From NCBI RefSeq assembly GCF_013410035.1, contig NZ_JACCBW010000003.1, forward strand, positions 62,001 through 126,000: a DNA stretch of 64,000 nucleotides, written 5' to 3'. The stretch's first letter is position 1, and the number at the start of each line of letters is the position of its first letter. The translations under genes and the position numbers were made by a program. The notes under the pieces were generated by a model. That model was not told where the DNA came from and searched no databases. It was given only the letters and a program-made list of their open reading frames with translations. This stretch comes from Nocardioides cavernae (GTDB lineage Bacteria > Actinomycetota > Actinomycetes > Propionibacteriales > Nocardioidaceae). This document shows, in pieces, positions 58,145 to 64,000 of the stretch.

Positions 58145-58263
58145 ATGAGCGCACATATGGACGCTCATGACCCGATGTGGCCGGCCCATCCGACTCATGA
58201 TCCGATGTGGCCGCTCGTCGCACGGAATTCCGCATCATGAGCGGACATATGGCCGCTCATGAT
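58145..58263. repeat. Second palindromic repeat array (family P2)
   Basis: ATGAGCGCACATATGGACGC continuing TCAT (58145-58168) is palindromic. ATCATGAGCGGACATATG continuing GCCGCTCATGAT (58234-58263) is palindromic at 28 of 30 positions. Between them TCATGA(C/T)CCGATGTGGCCG occurs twice, at 58165-58183 and 58195-58213, 30 bases apart. The units share TCATGA and GGCCGCTC and look like variants of one element. Confidence 0.85.
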
Positions 58264-58288
58264 GCCAAGGGAATGGCCTCCAGCCCGC

Positions 58289-59134
58289 TCAGTCGGTGTC
58301 GCGCCGCTTGAGGTACCGCTCGAACTCCCGCGCGATGGCCTCGCCGGAGGCCTCGGGCAGGTCGGCGGTGTCCCGGGTCTCCTCGAGCGCGCGGACGTAG
58401 TCGGCGACGTCCTCGTCCTCGGCGGCCAGCTCGTCGACCCCGCGCTCCCAGGCGCGGGCGTCCTCGGCGAGGTCGCCGATCGGCATCGGGGCCTGCAGCA
58501 GCTCCTCGAGCTGGCCGAGCAGCGCGAGGGTGGCCTTGGGGCAGGGCGGCTGGGCGACGTAGTGGGGGACCGCGGCCCAGTAGGACACGGCGGGGATGTC
58601 GAGCTGGGTGCACGCGTCGTTGAAGACGCCGACGATGCCCGTGGGTCCCTCGTAGGTCGACTCCTCGACCTCGAGCCGGTCGACCAGCTCGGGCTCGCTG
58701 GCGGTGCCGGTCACCGGGATCGGTCGGGTGTGCGGGGTGTCGGCCAGCAGCGCGCCCAGGGTCACGACGAGCTCGGCCCCGAGGTCGTCGCAGGCGGCGA
58801 GGAGCTCGGCGCAGAACTGGCGCCACTTCATGTTGGGCTCGATGCCGCGGACCAGGATCACGTCACGGTCCAGCTCCGGCGGACGGGCGACGGCGATGCG
58901 CGTGGTGGGCCAGGTGAGGCGCCGGTGGCCGTTGACGTCGGTGCCGATGACCGGTCGGTTGACCTGGAAGTCGTAGAACTCCTCGGGATCCACCGCGCCG
59001 ATGACCTCGGCCTTCCACTGCTCCATCAGGTGGTCGACCAGCCCGGAGGCCGCGTCGGCGGCGTCGTTCCATCCCTCGAACGCCGCGATCACCACGGGGG
59101 AGACCAGGTCCTGCACGTCGTCGAACTCGATCAC
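58289..59134 (-). CDS. PAC2 family protein (second copy)
   Basis: A 281-aa PAC2-domain protein from GTG 59134. [83 protein letters not shown] and [26 protein letters not shown] follow the same order as in the protein at 12631-13602. TAGGCT (complement of 59141-59146) six bases before the start supports leaderless expression. It probably forms homo-oligomers; its client is unknown. Confidence 0.88.
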   Translation of the reverse strand: MIEFDDVQDLVSPVVIAAFEGWNDAADAASGLVDHLMEQWKAEVIGAVDPEEFYDFQVNRPVIGTDVNGHRRLTWPTTRIAVARPPELDRDVILVRGIEPNMKWRQFCAELLAACDDLGAELVVTLGALLADTPHTRPIPVTGTASEPELVDRLEVEESTYEGPTGIVGVFNDACTQLDIPAVSYWAAVPHYVAQPPCPKATLALLGQLEELLQAPMPIGDLAEDARAWERGVDELAAEDEDVADYVRALEETRDTADLPEASGEAIAREFERYLKRRDTD

Positions 59135-59239
59135 CTGCCCAGCCTAGGACGCATCCCCCAGCGACCTGCCGTGATTTCGTCGGCCGACGCGCCGGGTGCC
59201 ACCATGTGGGAACCCAGTCCGCATGCCGGACGACGTTCC

Positions 59240-59280
59240 TAGGCTGGCACTCACCGCCGCCCGAGAGGAGCCACCCACCC
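59240..59280 (+). promoter_or_regulatory. Promoter and short leader of metH
   Basis: TAGGCT (59240-59245) as -10, then a leader of about 30 bases with GAGAGGAG 12 bases before GTG 59281. No cobalamin riboswitch is recognisable upstream. Confidence 0.45.
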
Positions 59281-63021
<3,741 letters not shown>

Positions 63022-63048
63022 GCGGCGCGGTGTCCGCCCGGGGCACGC

Positions 63049-64000
63049 CTAGAGCACCACGGCGGCGGCCATCACCAGCGGCAGCGAGACGACCGACGCC
63101 ACGGACGTGACGAGCGTGAGGGTCTTGAGCGTGCCCTTGGTCGACAGGCCGAGCAGCGACTTGAACATCCAGAAGAAGTTGCTGTTGACCTGCAGCGCGA
63201 ACATGGCGCCCGAGGCGATCGCGAGGCCGATGGCGATGGGGGAGATCGTCAGGGAGTCGAGGATCGGCGCGATGATGCCGGCAGCGGTGATCGCGGCGAC
63301 CGACACCGACCCGATCGCGAGGTGCAGCACCGCGGCGATGAACCACGCCAGCAGGATGCTCAGCACGACCGGCGCACCCTCGTCGGCCTGGAAGAGGTCG
63401 CCGAGCACCTGGTCCAGCCCGGTCGCCTCGATGACCGCGCCCAGCGAGCCGCCGACCCCGGTGATCAGCAGGATCTCGCCGGTGGTGTGGAAGCCATCCT
63501 CCATCGCCTCACTGGTGCGGTCCTGACCGGCTGACGCGCGCGAGAGGGCGTACGCGCCCAGCAGGCCGATGAACAGCGCGACGTTGGCGTCGCCGAGGAA
63601 CGCGATGAACGCGGTCGACCAGCCGCCCAGCTCGGCGAACGCGCCGAACGCGATGAGCAGTAGCGGCACGAGGATCGGCAGCATCAGCACCAGCAGCGGG
63701 AGGCGGCGTACGCCCTCCTCGGCCTCGGACGCGCTCGCGGACGCCTCGGTCCGCGCGAGCGCCTCCTCCGACGAGTCGACCTCGCCGGTCAGGTAGGCGC
63801 GGTCGGCGGCCTCCTGCTCGACCATGGCCTCGTCGACCTCCTCGTCGGTCTCGGGGTTCCAGAAGCCACCGGCGCTGAAGAGCAGGCGCATCAGCAGCGT
63901 CGAGACCAGAGCGGTCACCAGCCCGATGACCACGCCCCAGACGAGCCAGTCGCCCAGCCTGATGTCGAGGAGCCCCGCGATCGAGATCGCGGCCAGGCCC
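63049..64000 (-). CDS. GntP-family permease, C-terminal part (5' end outside window)
   Basis: The reading frame runs off the window end, so the gene is partial; at least 317 codons are seen. The C-terminal part matches the gluconate:H+ symporter (GntP/DsdX) family: GEILLITGVGGSLGAVIEATGLDQVLGDLF, HLAIGSVSVAAITAAGIIAPIL, GAMFALQVNSNFFWMFKSLLGLS. An unusual acidic stretch (PETDEEVDEAMVEQEAADRA and on, about 50 residues) lies between two membrane segments. It probably imports an organic acid or sugar acid. It is convergent with metH, 27 bases away. Confidence 0.85.
   Translation of the reverse strand, partial: GLAAISIAGLLDIRLGDWLVWGVVIGLVTALVSTLLMRLLFSAGGFWNPETDEEVDEAMVEQEAADRAYLTGEVDSSEEALARTEASASASEAEEGVRRLPLLVLMLPILVPLLLIAFGAFAELGGWSTAFIAFLGDANVALFIGLLGAYALSRASAGQDRTSEAMEDGFHTTGEILLITGVGGSLGAVIEATGLDQVLGDLFQADEGAPVVLSILLAWFIAAVLHLAIGSVSVAAITAAGIIAPILDSLTISPIAIGLAIASGAMFALQVNSNFFWMFKSLLGLSTKGTLKTLTLVTSVASVVSLPLVMAAAVVL

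Noticed and set aside
58145..58263. CRISPR array
   Set aside because: Units are palindromes of unequal length with related, not unique, sequence between them, and no cas gene is present.
59135..59280. Possible cobalamin riboswitch upstream of metH
   Set aside because: The interval is short and lacks the conserved B12-box core; the promoter box at 59240 would leave only about 30 transcribed bases.

Overview
The window is very GC-rich (third codon positions are almost always G or C) and its gene content is that of an actinobacterium, most likely Nocardioides or a close relative in the Nocardioidaceae. Markers are the mycothiol gene mshC with the DUF3090 and SCO1664 families, actinobacterial integration host factor (mIHF), a PriA that has lost its helicase motifs, a type-2 PyrF, and an htdX-fabG4 / fadA2 divergent block arranged as in Mycobacterium. 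It looks like ordinary chromosome: no insertion sequence, phage, CRISPR array, tRNA or rRNA was seen.

Layout. 1-9040: end of aconitase, small genes (HIT-like, DUF3105, thiamine-binding protein, YjbQ, GNAT), a probable SOS-controlled gene of unknown function at 3287, a tandem Nudix protein, an SMP-30-like protein, dxs and an amino-acid permease. 9223-18194: lipid block with fadA-fadB (minus), PAC2 protein and tesB (plus), htdX-fabG4 (minus) and fadA2 (plus). 18215-34219: pyrimidine biosynthesis in two operons. pyrR-pyrB-pyrC and carA-carB-pyrD-pyrK-pyrD2-pyrF each start with a nearly identical PyrR-type leader. Between them lie about 5 kb of unrelated genes, including an ABC-F gene preceded by a five-codon leader peptide and alternative hairpins. 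34881-44071: core genes mihF, gmk, rpoZ, coaBC, metK, priA, def, fmt, a YjbR-like gene and rsmB. 44080-48449: accessory genes (AAA ATPase, secreted protein, stand-alone LigD-type polymerase, small membrane protein, lipid kinase) that separate rsmB from rpe. 48459-54436: rpe, DUF427, DUF5703, aldo/keto reductase, uppP, MFS transporter, corA. 54478-57902: mycothiol-associated cluster ending in mshC. 58289-64000: second PAC2 gene, metH and a truncated GntP-type permease.

Three features recur. First, many genes carry a TANNNT -10 box whose last base lies exactly 6-8 nt before an ATG or GTG, which predicts widespread leaderless transcription. Second, intergenic spaces, especially between convergent genes, hold large imperfect palindromes; one family has five copies in this window (9057-9194 and 57920-58114), and unrelated palindromes lie at 14469-14564, 47063-47121 and 58145-58263. 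Third, several genes are tightly overlapped (ATGA, GTGA, TGATG), indicating translationally coupled operons.

The observations most worth following are the ABC-F leader, the duplicated PyrR leader, the class-1B-like dihydroorotate dehydrogenase that lacks its catalytic cysteine, the LexA-boxed unknown gene and the palindrome families. All functional assignments rest on motif recognition by eye; no database search was run.
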